Positions 1 to 10,209 of a stretch of DNA of 64,000 nt are shown one piece after another. The stretch lies in contig NC_056035.1 of NCBI RefSeq assembly GCF_004379255.2, forward strand, positions 37,328,773 to 37,392,772. The letters run 5' to 3'. The stretch's first letter is position 1. Every line of letters begins with the position of its first letter. The notes below the pieces were generated by a model. The model saw only the letters and a list, made by a program, of their open reading frames with translations, ran no database searches and was not told the DNA's origin. The stretch comes from Salvia splendens (taxonomy: Eukaryota > Streptophyta > Magnoliopsida > Lamiales > Lamiaceae). Both the position numbers and the translations under genes were made by a program.

Positions 1-365
1 AACGAATTTTAATTACATTTTGACCGCATTAAGTTAATAAATATATTTTATTAATGTCTAATATCTAATTAACCCAAATCTAATAAATTTATTTTGAATT
101 TTGGAATGGGTGTTTTATCAAACACCTGGTGTGCAACCAAGTTTGTACCACTTCTTCTTGCTCTCACCATTCCAAAGAAAACACAAATTGTTCCACCACT
201 CCATATTGTTCACAACAGCACTACAATTAAGCTGATTGTTCACCATTCCAGATTTGTCATCATCTCAAACTTCATTACTTCAACTACTTAAATTTTATTT
301 AGAATAAATGTAAAATGAAAATACAGAAAATGAATTAATCAAATACTCTGAAATACTCCAACCCC

Positions 366-673
366 TCCTTCGCCCTCCCCGAAGTCATGGTCGCCGGCAT
401 CTTCACCTCCGCCTCCCTCCTCCTCTCGGCGCCACCAGCCTCATGCACCTCGCCTACAACCTCATCCCCATCGTCGTCTTCCTTGGCATCTAGCTCGCCC
501 AGGGCCTCTCCTTCGCCATCACCGCCGTCAAATACATCAAATCCTAGCAAAACTTCGCCAAATCCAAATTCGTCAGCGACTGCCCCAAGCTCAGCCTCGA
601 CGGGCTCATCCTAGCCCTGGCCTGCGCCTCCTTCATCCTCCTCATTAACGGCTCTGGCGACGAAACCGAATAG
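366..673 (+). pseudogene. Fragment of a MOT1-type molybdate transporter gene
   Basis: Translation in two frames gives a short stretch that I recognise as the middle of a MOT1 (group 5 sulfate-transporter-like) molybdate transporter. The first frame reads FALPEVMVAGIF. After a shift near position 421-424 a second frame reads LMHLAYNLIPIV, then AITAVKYIK, SLDGLILALACASF and LLINGSGDE. MOT1 proteins move molybdate across the mitochondrial or vacuolar/plasma membrane. At least one frameshift and two in-frame TAG codons break it (after the FLGI and YIKS segments), and it ends at TAG 671-673. Codons end mostly in C or G, unlike the AT-rich flanks, so this looks like a piece copied from a GC-rich intronless gene. 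Only about 100 of the usual roughly 450 residues remain. No promoter or start is visible. Family recognition is from memory of the motif series; confidence is good for family and high for being broken. Confidence 0.7.
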
Positions 674-1913
674 AAACCAACCAAGTCGATGACATCGAAA
701 TCGATTGACCAAATTGAAGGAAAAGTAGAAAAATCCTAAAATTCATCACATCAATTCCATCCGCATTCCTTATTTTTTTACCTCAAACAATCAATCACTT
801 CAATTTTGGTCCATTAGAAATCAATTTAATCAAAATCTTGAAGCATTCACGGAAGGAAGGGTTCATAAAAGGCACAATTTCACTGATGATAAACTTGAGT
901 CACTGTAATACCTAGGGTTCTTCATTGCGTCGCTGAAAGGGGAAGAAAGAAGAAGATGAAAGAGAAATAAAAGTCCTTATATACTTTATTGCGTGCCTGA
1001 AAGAGAAAGAAGGAGAAGGAGGAAGGAAGAAGATGAATTGTTTATTTTCTAAATAATTAAAAAATGTAATCAATATACATAATTGAGTCAAAATTGGCTT
1101 AACAGCCGTTGACCATTTATTTATCATGGCGTCGTCCATTTTGGACTGATTTCAGCCCGATTTCAAATGTGAGGGAACGAATAATTCAAAAGATAATGTT
1201 TTGGACTAAAATAAAAAAATCGCAATATGTTAAAGACTAAAATGGGTCTTTAGTCTAGAGATAATAAAATAAGAGAGAGTAAAGTAAGAAAGAGAAAAAA
1301 GTTACTATATAGGAAAATGACTGAACTACGAGGGAACTTTCCAAAATGGAAAAATGACTCAACTATGGAGACAGGGAAGGAGTACAAAAAGCTATGCAAT
1401 TATTGGTTTTGTTGAGCATCAAATCTACATCAATATTGTGTTCACATAATTATGTTAAATTAAACATTAATTAACAATAACAACATAAAAAGATGAAGAA
1501 AGCCTTCATTATATTATGTAATAAGTGACTGATCTTCTTACAAAAATAAAAAACTATTGAAACTTTTGATACTTGTAACAAAACAAAATAATTAAAAAAA
1601 AAAACTAGACCTAACCATATTAAAAGTGTATAGAATTTACAGACTTCTCTTCTTGATTAATAACCTCTTCCAGAAAAGCCCTCCACGATCCTCTTTGTTT
1701 CTCGAAAGTGACGCCGGAATCAGGGGCATTCTTGGAACTCCACTCCATTTCCATCAGCTTTCAAGACAGAAAAATCAAGAATTGACTTTTTTTCTTGTTC
1801 GATTCCACCGAACAATTTATGAATCGAAGGGCTGCTTAGCAAGATTGAAGATCTGTGAATTCGACATTTTATTTTTAAAATGCTTGAATTTTTTTCTAAG
1901 AAAAAAAATAGTT
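674..1913. other. Intergenic AT-rich stretch
   Basis: I see no gene here. Purine-rich GA tracts lie at 940-1035. Around 1330-1386 there is a GGAGTAC end resembling a decayed Stowaway-type MITE, without a clear partner end. The part from about 1626 to 1913 is probably the 3' untranslated region of the minus-strand extensin-like gene. Confidence 0.4.
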
Positions 1914-2399
1914 TTAGTAAAAGAAGGTAGAGAGAAGAAGAGTGATGAGAGAGAAAGAAAAGGAGAGTTTTTTTAGTGAGGAAGAAGAAGAAGAAGATGG
2001 TGGAGGGTTGTAGTAGTAATAAGGGAAGTAAGGGACAATGGGGTTTGGCGGCGGGGGCGTGGGGCCAGATGGGATCAGCGGCGGAGGCTTGTAGAAGCCG
2101 CCGGAGGGCGGCGGCTGGTAGTAGTATGATGAGGAGGGCGGCGGCGGGGAGTTGTAGTAGTTGCCGCCGGAGGAGGGCGGGGACGGCGGCGGTGGGCAGA
2201 TGTTGGTCGGAGTTGGCGGCGGCGGAGGAGGAGGCGGCGATGCGGAGTTGCATGGGTTGTCGCAAGCGGAGCACATTGTGCATTCGATTTGGTATTTGGA
2301 TCCCTCCCAATTTGCTCTCACATTTATTGATGAATTGAGAAATAGAATTGAGAAATACAAGAGAAATTTGAAGAGTTTTTGGTGGTGGTTTTGCATCAT
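1914..2399 (-). CDS. Small proline-rich, GPI-anchored-type cell-wall protein (extensin-like)
   Basis: Single-exon gene of 161 residues. Residues 1-29 form a signal peptide (basic start, then FLLYFSILFL). Next comes a short cysteine cluster, IECTMCSACDNPCN, followed by a P-rich middle with runs of PPPP, SPPP and YYY/YYYY, and a C-terminal SSSS stretch plus hydrophobic tail (LITLLLSTFF) that fits a GPI-anchor signal. This layout matches the plant hydroxyproline-rich glycoproteins that share the CTMCxxCDNPC block. Such proteins are secreted, hydroxylated and O-glycosylated, and sit at the plasma membrane/cell wall; tyrosines may cross-link. The ATG at 2399 is chosen because it is the one that gives the signal peptide. 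A long GC-rich ORF on the opposite strand is only the shadow of the proline codons. Specific function unknown. It stands alone, beside a Harbinger insertion about 290 bp upstream of its start. Confidence 0.8.
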   Translation of the reverse strand: MMQNHHQKLFKFLLYFSILFLNSSINVRANWEGSKYQIECTMCSACDNPCNSASPPPPPPPPTPTNICPPPPSPPSSGGNYYNSPPPPSSSYYYQPPPSGGFYKPPPLIPSGPTPPPPNPIVPYFPYYYYNPPPSSSSSSSLKKLSFSFSLITLLLSTFFY

Positions 2400-2691
2400 T
2401 TCTTGATGGATGGAGAGGAATGAAATGATGGGATTTTTAGTGGGAGATTATTTCATGAAATGGGAAGTGAAATGAGTGAGAGAAAGGGAGGGTCACTTGG
2501 CTTTGAAGCTACAATGTAATGTAATGTAATGTGGCTTTATGACTTCATTAAGGAAGGATAAAAAGGGGAGTGGAATAAAGTGGAATATAATAAAGACCAT
2601 TCCTTTCCACTTTTTAATGGGTTTTTTCTTATTTTCTTTCATTTTTGTTTTTATTTTTATTTTGTGGATATCTTAATATGGTTTATGATTA

Positions 2692-3580
2692 GAGCATCTC
2701 CAATGGCGGCGAGCGGACAGGATAGCCGATTCCCGGTGCTGGCCGGTCCGCTCGCTGAACAATTGGAACCGGCGAGCGCCATTTCGGTGAAAAAATAGGT
2801 GACCCGACGCCGATTTTTGGGCGTTGGCTGATCCACTCGCAGGTCGGCTGGCCGCTATTGCAGGCTCCCGATCGGCCAGCTCAAATTTTTTTTTTAATTT
2901 TTTTTTCGAAACACTATATATACGCTATTTGCACGTCATTTTCATTCGCACCACTTGTTTTAACGAGTTTTCTCTCCATCATAATTTCTGTGCAACAACG
3001 TGAAATGAGTAATGCGGGTGGTAGTAGTGGTGGTAGTGGTGGTGATGCTGAGGAGTACGAACGACAAATGAACGAAGAGTTGGAGGCCTATACGTCCCGC
3101 GAGATAAACCGGTTGATACAAAGGGTCTTGCAGCTGGCGGTACCTCGACCTCCACCCGTTGTCCACCGACGAGCAGTGATTGATCGGGATCATGTCGGAC
3201 GCCTCAAGGCACATGCCGACATGCGCCAAGTGGATGCTCATATTCGACTCCAAAAGGATTTAATTGAAGAGTTGTGGGCGCGAAGGACTACACGTCGCTA
3301 GATTTTTTTTAATTAATGTACTTTTTTTAAATTTAAATATTATTATTGAATTTTCCCGTATCTGTGTCATAAATTTAATTCCGTATTTTGTGTGATTGTT
3401 AATTATTTATTTTTTATAATTTTGTTTATTGTGGCTAGCCTATTGCTAGCATATTGCTTGTCCAGTTGCTTATCCTGATGATGTGGCAGGAGGAGTTTTT
3501 AGTGCTGATGATGTGACAGAAGAAGTTTGTGGCTAGCTTATAGCTGGCCTATGGCTGGTCTATTACCATCGGAGATGCTC
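2692..3580 (+). mobile_element. PIF/Harbinger element E, internally deleted (889 bp)
   Basis: Terminal inverted repeats GAGCATCTCCAATGG (left) and its complement with one change (CCATCGGAGATGCTC, right). Both sides are flanked by TTA (2689-2691 and 3581-3583), the three-base target duplication typical of PIF/Harbinger. A TATATATA box lies near 2924. The only ORF is a short fusion of transposase ends (separate entry), so the element is non-autonomous. Its TIR is close to that of element A. Confidence 0.88.
3005..3301 (+). CDS. Remnant ORF: N- and C-terminal ends of a Harbinger transposase joined
   Basis: 98 codons. The start is glycine/serine-rich (GGSSGGSGG), then an acidic-basic helix (EEYERQMNEELEAY), then AVIDRDHVGRLKAH, which corresponds to the RDREGAHERL block near the N-terminus of plant Harbinger transposases. 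It then jumps directly to DAHIRLQKDLIEELWAR, which matches the extreme C-terminal HVELQEDLIKHMWAK block seen in the element B transposase (57360-57450). The whole DDE catalytic core (about 300 residues) is missing, yet the frame is kept. The start at 3005 is preferred over the upstream in-frame ATG at 2858 because that would translate the TATA/leader region. It could be a product of abortive gap repair that happened to stay open. Whether it is expressed is unknown; it cannot be a working transposase. Confidence 0.6.
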   Translation: MSNAGGSSGGSGGDAEEYERQMNEELEAYTSREINRLIQRVLQLAVPRPPPVVHRRAVIDRDHVGRLKAHADMRQVDAHIRLQKDLIEELWARRTTRR

Positions 3581-4351
3581 TTATGAATCTTTTGATATAG
3601 TGTATGTAAGTGAAATATGAGAATATATACGCCGGTTTTTTCATTCGATTTGGTTTGCATTTTTTTCGGGGATTGTGGCATTTTTAAATATGGTAGCTAT
3701 AAATATTTTTGGTGTGATTTTATTCTCTTAAATAATCATGAAAATAATTAGACTAATTGAAAGAGGGAGGGGGAGTATTAATTTAGTTGGAAAGAATCCA
3801 ATTTTGATTTGGTGTGATGCTTTATGAGAGTGCAAAAGTTGCACCGACAGCCTTGCCATTTTATTATTACTTTCAAAGGCTACCTATAGTGGAGGGTGCT
3901 TTTTCTCAATTTCATTTCATGAATTTGGTAATTATTGCTAAATAATTATTTTTTATTATGATTTACTGTGAATAATAAAAGTTTTACAAAAAAATGTTTT
4001 CTAGTAAATGTATTGACATTATTACTATAAATTAATGAGTAAAGATTGCAACTTTTCATATCTTTTGCTGGGGTTATGTTTATGTCATTTACATTTCTGG
4101 AAATTTTCTCTTTCACTTTCAAACCCAAAGTTTTGTTCGATTCTCTCTCTTTTTTTTAATCTGTATTTTTATTCTTAAACTATAATCAATATTTTATTGT
4201 GTTTTTTCGGTGGGTTCATAACTAGCAGTTAATTTCATAAGTCAATTTGCGGCCTCTTTAATATTAACAGTTCACACGAGGACCAATGTATATGGATTTC
4301 ACACAAGCTAACGTTACAATAGTATTTGTAATTTCATAAGCAAAAAATTTA

Positions 4352-6400
4352 GATTAGTGCTAACTGGCCATATTATGGCCGGCTATAAACTTAAAATATT
4401 AATAAAAAGTTGTATATTTATTGCAGATTCACTTTAATTTATTTCATCTAGAAAGCAACAATTTATTTTTGACTATATTATCCTTAACACTAACACTAGT
4501 AAATAACAACAAAGAGAAATGTAACCCTCTTTTCAATTCTTTTATGTTTATTTCATATCACTTTTTATACTTTTATTTATTATTTTTATATTATTATTTA
4601 AATTTTGTGTGAAATTAATTTTAAAGTTAGAATATAAATATCTAATGATATTATAATTCAATTGTTGCTAATAATTTTTGTCCTCCTTTATATAAAATAA
4701 GTCAATTATTAATAATTAGTATCTACATAATTATAACAAAATATATGTAAATATTATACTAGTATGCATTTATAAAAAAAAGTAATTCAGTTATTTAGAG
4801 GGACAATGTTTCAATATTAAAAGTATACATAGAAAATATCTTATTCTAGAAACATAAATTAGACAATTGGAAATTACTTAACTGAAATTCATTAAATAAA
4901 TTAAAATCCTAGATAATTTATAAAGCTAAGTTATGACAAAGACTCATATAGTTTATAATCAGCTTAATATATTAAAAAATTCAATTAGTCGAAAATGATT
5001 AGTATACATTATTATTTGAAATTAATACTACAGTATTATGTAAAAATAAAATATTACTACTATAAAACTCAAATAAAACTCAGAGTAGTCTATCACAGGG
5101 CACCAACTACCAAAACTCATCCATTAAGCTCAATTTTATCCCTCAGTTCTTACTAGTAAATAAAAATCTACTCTATAAAAAACATAACAAGTTAGGAGTA
5201 TTAATTTTAAATTAAAACTTATATAGACAAAATATCATTACGTTGCACCCCCACCCCCATCACACGTTAACTATGTCACAGCCAATTATTGTATTATCTC
5301 ACAAATTAATTCATAAATATTGAATATTTATATATGATATCACAACTTCTTTAATCTCACTCTTAATTCTTATCTTAGTCATTTTAATAGTACTATTAAT
5401 TGATTGCATAAAATTTTTTACTAGGATCAACGAAAATGAATGGTTTGTAGAGAGAAAAGAATATGTTAATTATGAAGAAAACAAGAGCTCTCAATAATAT
5501 ATACCTTCTCCCTCTGCTAAAATAAGAATTTTTTAAACGGAACATGTTTTAATGCAAAATTGAAAGTAAGAGATAGAAAGAAAAGTGTGTTAATGGAAAA
5601 TGGGTCTCATAAAAAAATTTCCTCAAATAGAAAGTTTTTATTTTTAAGGAACGAGATTAAAAAGGAACGCTTTTTATTTTTATTTTTGGAGGATGGAGGG
5701 AGTACTTTAAATAAATTATAGTTTTATTCAAATAATTTAATCGATAGTAATAATACTACTATTATTAAATCTAATACACAAATTATCATGTACCTTATGA
5801 TAATAGCAACATAGTTAATAATAATAATACATTGAATTATGTCATAAGAAATTTTAGTTGATCTTATATTTATGAAGAATTTTAATTAATCACATATTTA
5901 TTAAAATAATGGAGAGTATAAACATTTCACAAAATATTAAATACTAGTACTAATATATGCATATGTAGTAATTTGTATACGGAGTACATATCACTAGTAT
6001 ACAAATAAATATATTCATTATGAAGCTATATTACTATATATTTCAATGATTAATAACAAATATTTATTGTTATAAATATATTCAATCAAATTTTCAGTTT
6101 CTCAATCGTATATTTAACAGTAACTGTTATACACGTTATATTTAAATAAATAATACATGATATATAAAAATTATTGGTAAAAATAAAAAAAAATAAAAAC
6201 TGAAAGAGCTTGAAAATATAAGAACTATAAATAACGGATTGTGGAATTGAAATTCACTTATGCAATTAAGTAAAAGGGTAACAGTGTAAACATTCTTTGA
6301 GCATTAAATAAGGTAATTAAATGATTTCTATTCAGAGTATTTATATTTACTTAAATGTCATTTTATGGCCAATCATAATATGGCCACATAGCATTTCCCA
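4352..6400. mobile_element. Non-autonomous MULE-like DNA transposon (2,049 bp)
   Basis: The two ends are inverted repeats sharing GGCCATATTATG, with about 28 of 38 matching bases overall (left end reads inward from 4352, right end inward from 6400). They are flanked by a perfect 9-bp direct repeat AAAAATTTA at 4343-4351 and 6401-6409. A 9-bp duplication with long imperfect TIRs is the hallmark of Mutator-like elements. The interior is about 75-80% A+T with no meaningful ORF, and holds a nested Stowaway MITE at about 5502-5704. Confidence 0.7.
5502..5704. mobile_element. Stowaway-like MITE nested in the MULE-like element
   Basis: The left end TACCTTCTCCCTCTGCT and the right end GGATGGAGGGAGTAC are complementary in pattern, TA-flanked, about 200 bp apart and without coding. 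Divergent TIRs suggest an older copy. Confidence 0.55.
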
Positions 6401-6409
6401 AAAATTTAT

Positions 6410-8331
6410 ATAAATTGTTTACTAACTCATATTAATTATTCATCTATAATTATATTAGATATATTTAAATCTAATTTGATCCGATCTTTATATTTTGATA
6501 TTTTATTGGGTGGTATTATTAGGCAGAAGATGATTGTGATTTCAACTTTACGTTAGTTTTCGTAAATTTTCCTTATCTTTTGTTACCCATATGATAGCAA
6601 GTCTCGATACACTAAAAAGAAAATCAAATTGGTAATGATATTCATTATGAAAAATTGAACTTTCTTAACTTTTAACCATACTCCATTTTCGGATTGATTT
6701 TTTTCTTGAATCTCAATTTACAAAAAAAAAACCTTTCGCCCAATTTCATTCACCGACCAAATCAAGCTTATCCAGGCTGGCAACCATTAACGTGATTATG
6801 TACCCTGATTTATAAATTTAAATAAAAACATAAATATATTAACAGCAGGGCCCATTCGTAATTTCATCCAAAATTGGAAATTTTCGTCAATTATTTGAAA
6901 AAAAATTTAGGCAAAGGGGTGTATATTAATATAAGATGTCTCTAGAATTCGGCATTTATCACTAAAATAATCTTCAAATTTCCACTTTGATCAATAATTT
7001 TAAAATAGCCTTTTGACACTATGTCGGCCCAAGTCAATTTCTAATCAATTATTTATGTTACTCGGAAAATAATTGTTATTGTTATTATTATATACTTCTG
7101 AGACAGATATGCAAGTTTATTTTTTTATTTTTACCAAATCTAGTTTTTTACATTTATGTGTTGTTCTTTACTGTTTTACATGTGACAAGATCATAAGCCT
7201 AATGACACAATCAAATTGGATAATACTACTCTTATTATACAGTATTAAAAAATAATTTTAGAAATCCCAACAAAGATTCGGAGATGTCATACTCTAATGT
7301 AAAGCAATGGCTTCACTTTCGTTCTTCAATAATGTCTGAAGTAAGAAATTTATTTTAATTAAGACAGCATGAAATAGACATTGGCCCCCTTGTTTGGTTG
7401 GTGGTGGGCACTAACCATGACAAGCCCTAAATCAAGACGCTTTTCATTTGCTTTTTATCTAGTAACTATTTTTTTATTTTATGACTTTTATGTTTATTCT
7501 ATGAGAAAATATTAATAGGTACCCTTATCAAATATAATCAATGTTTTGGCAATAAAATAAATAAATACTATCTTGCATCCGTATAACTAGTTAATTGAAA
7601 TGACTATATAATCCCTCCATCCCGACTCATATGATTGATTTCTTTTTGATCTTGGTTTTGAGAAAATGATAAATACATATACTTAAGGTGGAGTAAGCTT
7701 ATGGACTAATCTATTTATCACTAATTTATGTTATAATCTCACAAACTTCATGGTATCAAAATGAATCATCATCGAGAACATAGTACATTTGAACTTAGTT
7801 AATTGAAATGACTATATAATCCCTCCATCCCGACTCATATGATTGATTTCTTTTTGATCTTTGTTTTGAGAAAATGATAAATACATATACTTAAGGTGGA
7901 GTAAGCTTATGGACTAATCTATTTATCACTAATTTATGTTATAATCTCACAAACTTCATGGTATCAAAATGAATCATCATCGAGAACATAGTACATTTGA
8001 ACTTTTAATAAAGGATTAGTCTAACATGAAGATCAGAAAATAAAATAAAATAAAAGGCAAACCTAAAGGTATACCTTAAAATTTAACGAGGAATTCAAAA
8101 TTATTTAGAAACTATAATTATTTCACCTCAAAGTCATACGAAAGGGTATGAAAATTTGAGTTCTCGTCTTCGAAGACATAAACCTGCTTAAATTAACAAA
8201 GCAGAATAAAAGCCGGTCAAACTACATTTTATAACATTCAATTGTGATAAAATACAAAAACGTTGGGACATATGGCTTATGTTCACATGATACATGTTTA
8301 TGTCCTTTATTTAGTTTTTAGGAAACACTTA
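6410..8331. other. Gene-free AT-rich region
   Basis: No gene is seen. A 60-codon ORF at 7073-7255 has no recognisable features. The notable content is the 208-bp tandem duplication at 7589-8004. Confidence 0.5.
7589..8004. repeat. 208-bp tandem duplication (two copies)
   Basis: Copy 1 is 7589-7796 and copy 2 is 7797-8004. By eye they differ at one base (GATCTTGG versus GATCTTTG). Each copy contains an ATCCCTCCATCCCGACTC segment resembling a MITE end. Near identity means a recent duplication or an assembly effect. Confidence 0.9.
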
Positions 8332-8385
8332 GAGCATCTATAACGGCGAGCAGGAAACACTTAGAGCATCTACAACGGCGAGCAG
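8322..8385. repeat. 32-bp tandem duplication of the Harbinger A left terminus
   Basis: A 32-base unit starting GAAACACTTAGAGCATCTA occurs twice (8322-8353, 8354-8385) with one mismatch. It contains host flank, the TTA target site and the first bases of the TIR, so the element has two candidate left ends (8332 and 8364). Confidence 0.85.
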
Positions 8386-8822
8386 GACGGCGTCCGTCCG
8401 TCCGTGCCAGCGGCACGGAGACGCTGTCTGCAGCTGCGCTCGCGCCGCTGGCACGGCGCTACTCAATGCATCGAGCACATCCGTGCCAGCGAGCAGGCGA
8501 CGTGCCAGCCTGTTATTAACCAACGGCATAGTCATTGGCAATTTAAATTATTTTTTTAAAAAAATCATATTTTAATTAAAAAATCTGATTAAAAATAAAA
8601 AATATATATATTTTCCCACTTCCCAAAAATTATATCCATTTTCTACCCGCTTTTAATTTATTTTTCAATTTTTTCCCCAAAAATACACATTTTCATCTAT
8701 AAATACCCCCACTTCCACACCAAAAATTCACACCACACTACATAATTATCATCCAAATTCTCTCATTTCCATTCTCAATTATCATCCAATCTTTCATTCA
8801 CTCTTACTCTTACAACAAAACA

Positions 8823-9826
8823 ATGTCCGGTCACGGCGATCACCCCCAGGGCTCCCACGGTTGGAACCCAGATTGGTTCGGTTCACAACCGTTTCCTAGT
8901 CCGGAAACGGAATATTCGGCCCCTTCTCAAACCCAAGGTTCGGAAGTTCCGGGTGGCTATCGGCCTTACCCGATCGACGACCAAGATGCCCCCGAAGGGC
9001 AATACGGGTGGACACCCAAGCCTAGAGCGAGGTCGAGCGGCCCCTCCCAAATTCGGACTCCTCCTACTCGCGGTGTCCGCACACCGTACACTCCGATGGA
9101 GATGGAGCAATTGTTCAAAGCGTTCTTGTCAATCTCCGAAGATCCAGAGATTGGCACGGACCAATCCGGCGATCATTTTTGGTGGCGCATCTGTCGCCGG
9201 TACAATGAAAACCCGCCGGCTGGAACAATCGAGCGCAACGAGAGTATGATGCGCAACGCCATATACAGAGCTAACGAAGAAATCCAAAAGTTCCAGGGGT
9301 ATTACCTCCAGGAAGAGCGGTCGGCGGGGAGCGGCCGGAGCGAGGTCGACATCATCAGTTCCGCCTTGTCGACCTACCAATCTATTAACTACAAGCCGTT
9401 CAAGTACCTCAACATTTGGCTGGAGACGCGGTCGCATCCGAAGTATAGGGGAGGCGTAACATCCTCCTCTAGCGGCTCCTGCAAACGGTCAAGGTCGGTA
9501 TCCCTATCCGACGTCGGCTCCGAAGACGTGGCTAGCCAACTTGCCGGAGCTAACTTGGGTAGCCCCGACGCCGGCCCGAGCGGTTCCCAACTCCGACCGC
9601 AAGGAAGGAAGAAGGCGGCGGCCAACCGCCGTCGCGCCACGACTCCATCCGCCCCGATCCCGCTACCTATGTGCCACCTCAACCCCCCACCAACTCGTTG
9701 TGGGGGGTTTTGGCCCAACTCAATTTTGCTGATAGGTCAAATATGACCCCCGAGCAACTTCGATCGCATGTGGCGATAATACGGGGTCTACAAAGAACGT
9801 TGGGGGTATTGCCGGAAGATGATTAG
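8823..9826 (+). pseudogene. Harbinger MYB/trihelix-like DNA-binding accessory protein, probably frameshifted near its C-terminus
   Basis: The open frame from ATG 8823 runs 307 codons. The middle (about residues 89-205) has the plant Harbinger ORF1 pattern: YTPMEMEQLFKAF, SEDPEIGTDQSGDHFWWRI, YNENPPAGTIERNE, then KFQGYYLQ, SGRSEVDI and LNIWLETRSHPKY. These proteins bind the transposon ends and recruit the transposase to the nucleus; databases often mislabel them as glutathione S-transferase T3-like. The tail is basic (GRKKAAANRRR). Around 9640-9660 the conserved tail moves to the next frame, which continues PTNSLWGVLAQLNFADRS and MTPEQLRSHVAIIRGLQ to TAG at 9824-9826. A one-base indel is therefore the simplest explanation. 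The DNA-binding part is intact, so a truncated protein could still be made. Confidence 0.75.
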
Positions 9827-9855
9827 TCTTCACCGGGGGCATTTTTAAGCTTAAA

Positions 9856-10010
9856 TTGTGTAATTTTTATTTTTTAGTAGTTTAATTATGTAATTTTCAT
9901 TTTTTAGGATTTCAATTATGTAATTTTTATTTTTTAGGATTTTAATTATGTAATTTTATTTTTTAGGAATTTAATTATGTAATTTTTAATTTTATTGTAA
10001 TTTGTAATAT
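9856..10010. repeat. AT-rich minisatellite in the 3' region of element A
   Basis: About four to five copies of a roughly 30-bp unit containing TTTTTAGGATTTTAATTATG. The same unit occurs, inverted, at 57240-57345 in element B, and one degenerate copy is at 53935-53990 in element C. Confidence 0.8.
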
Positions 10011-10209
10011 TATTCCGGGTATTTTTAATGAATTTTAATTTTGTGGAAATGTTTTTATTTAAATTGAATAATAGAATGATGGGACCCTTGTGCTCGTCCT
10101 TGCGGAAGAGCACGGATGTGGGTGTTGTGCTCTTGCCTAAGAGCAGACAGAAAAAGTGGGGCCGGGCCCACATCCGTGCTCGCTGGCAAGAGCACGGATG
10201 TGGATGCTC

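Larger units (their letters stand above)
8332..10209 (+). mobile_element. PIF/Harbinger element A carrying only the MYB-like gene
   Basis: Left end GAGCATCTATAACGG preceded by TTA; right end GATGTGGATGCTC at 10197-10209. The right flank reads ATA rather than TTA, so the duplication is imperfect. Subterminal parts contain repeated GTGCCAGCG (left) and AGAGCACGGATGTG (right) motifs. A TATA-type leader (ATCTATAAATACC at about 8696) precedes the MYB-like ORF, and an AT-rich minisatellite follows it. No transposase is present. The right 130 bp, the left subterminal block, the leader layout and the minisatellite are shared with element B (57029-58972), which has a transposase instead. Confidence 0.8.

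Noticed and set aside
94..291. 65-codon ORF at the window start
   Set aside because: No recognisable motif on either strand and no gene structure around it.
1976..2406. Plus-strand GC-rich ORFs opposite the extensin-like gene
   Set aside because: They are the antisense of proline codons (GGCGGC runs) and have no protein features.
8823..9746. Host glutathione S-transferase gene
   Set aside because: The database label 'GST T3-like' is commonly given to this family, but there is no GST domain; the sequence is a Harbinger MYB-like ORF inside TIRs.
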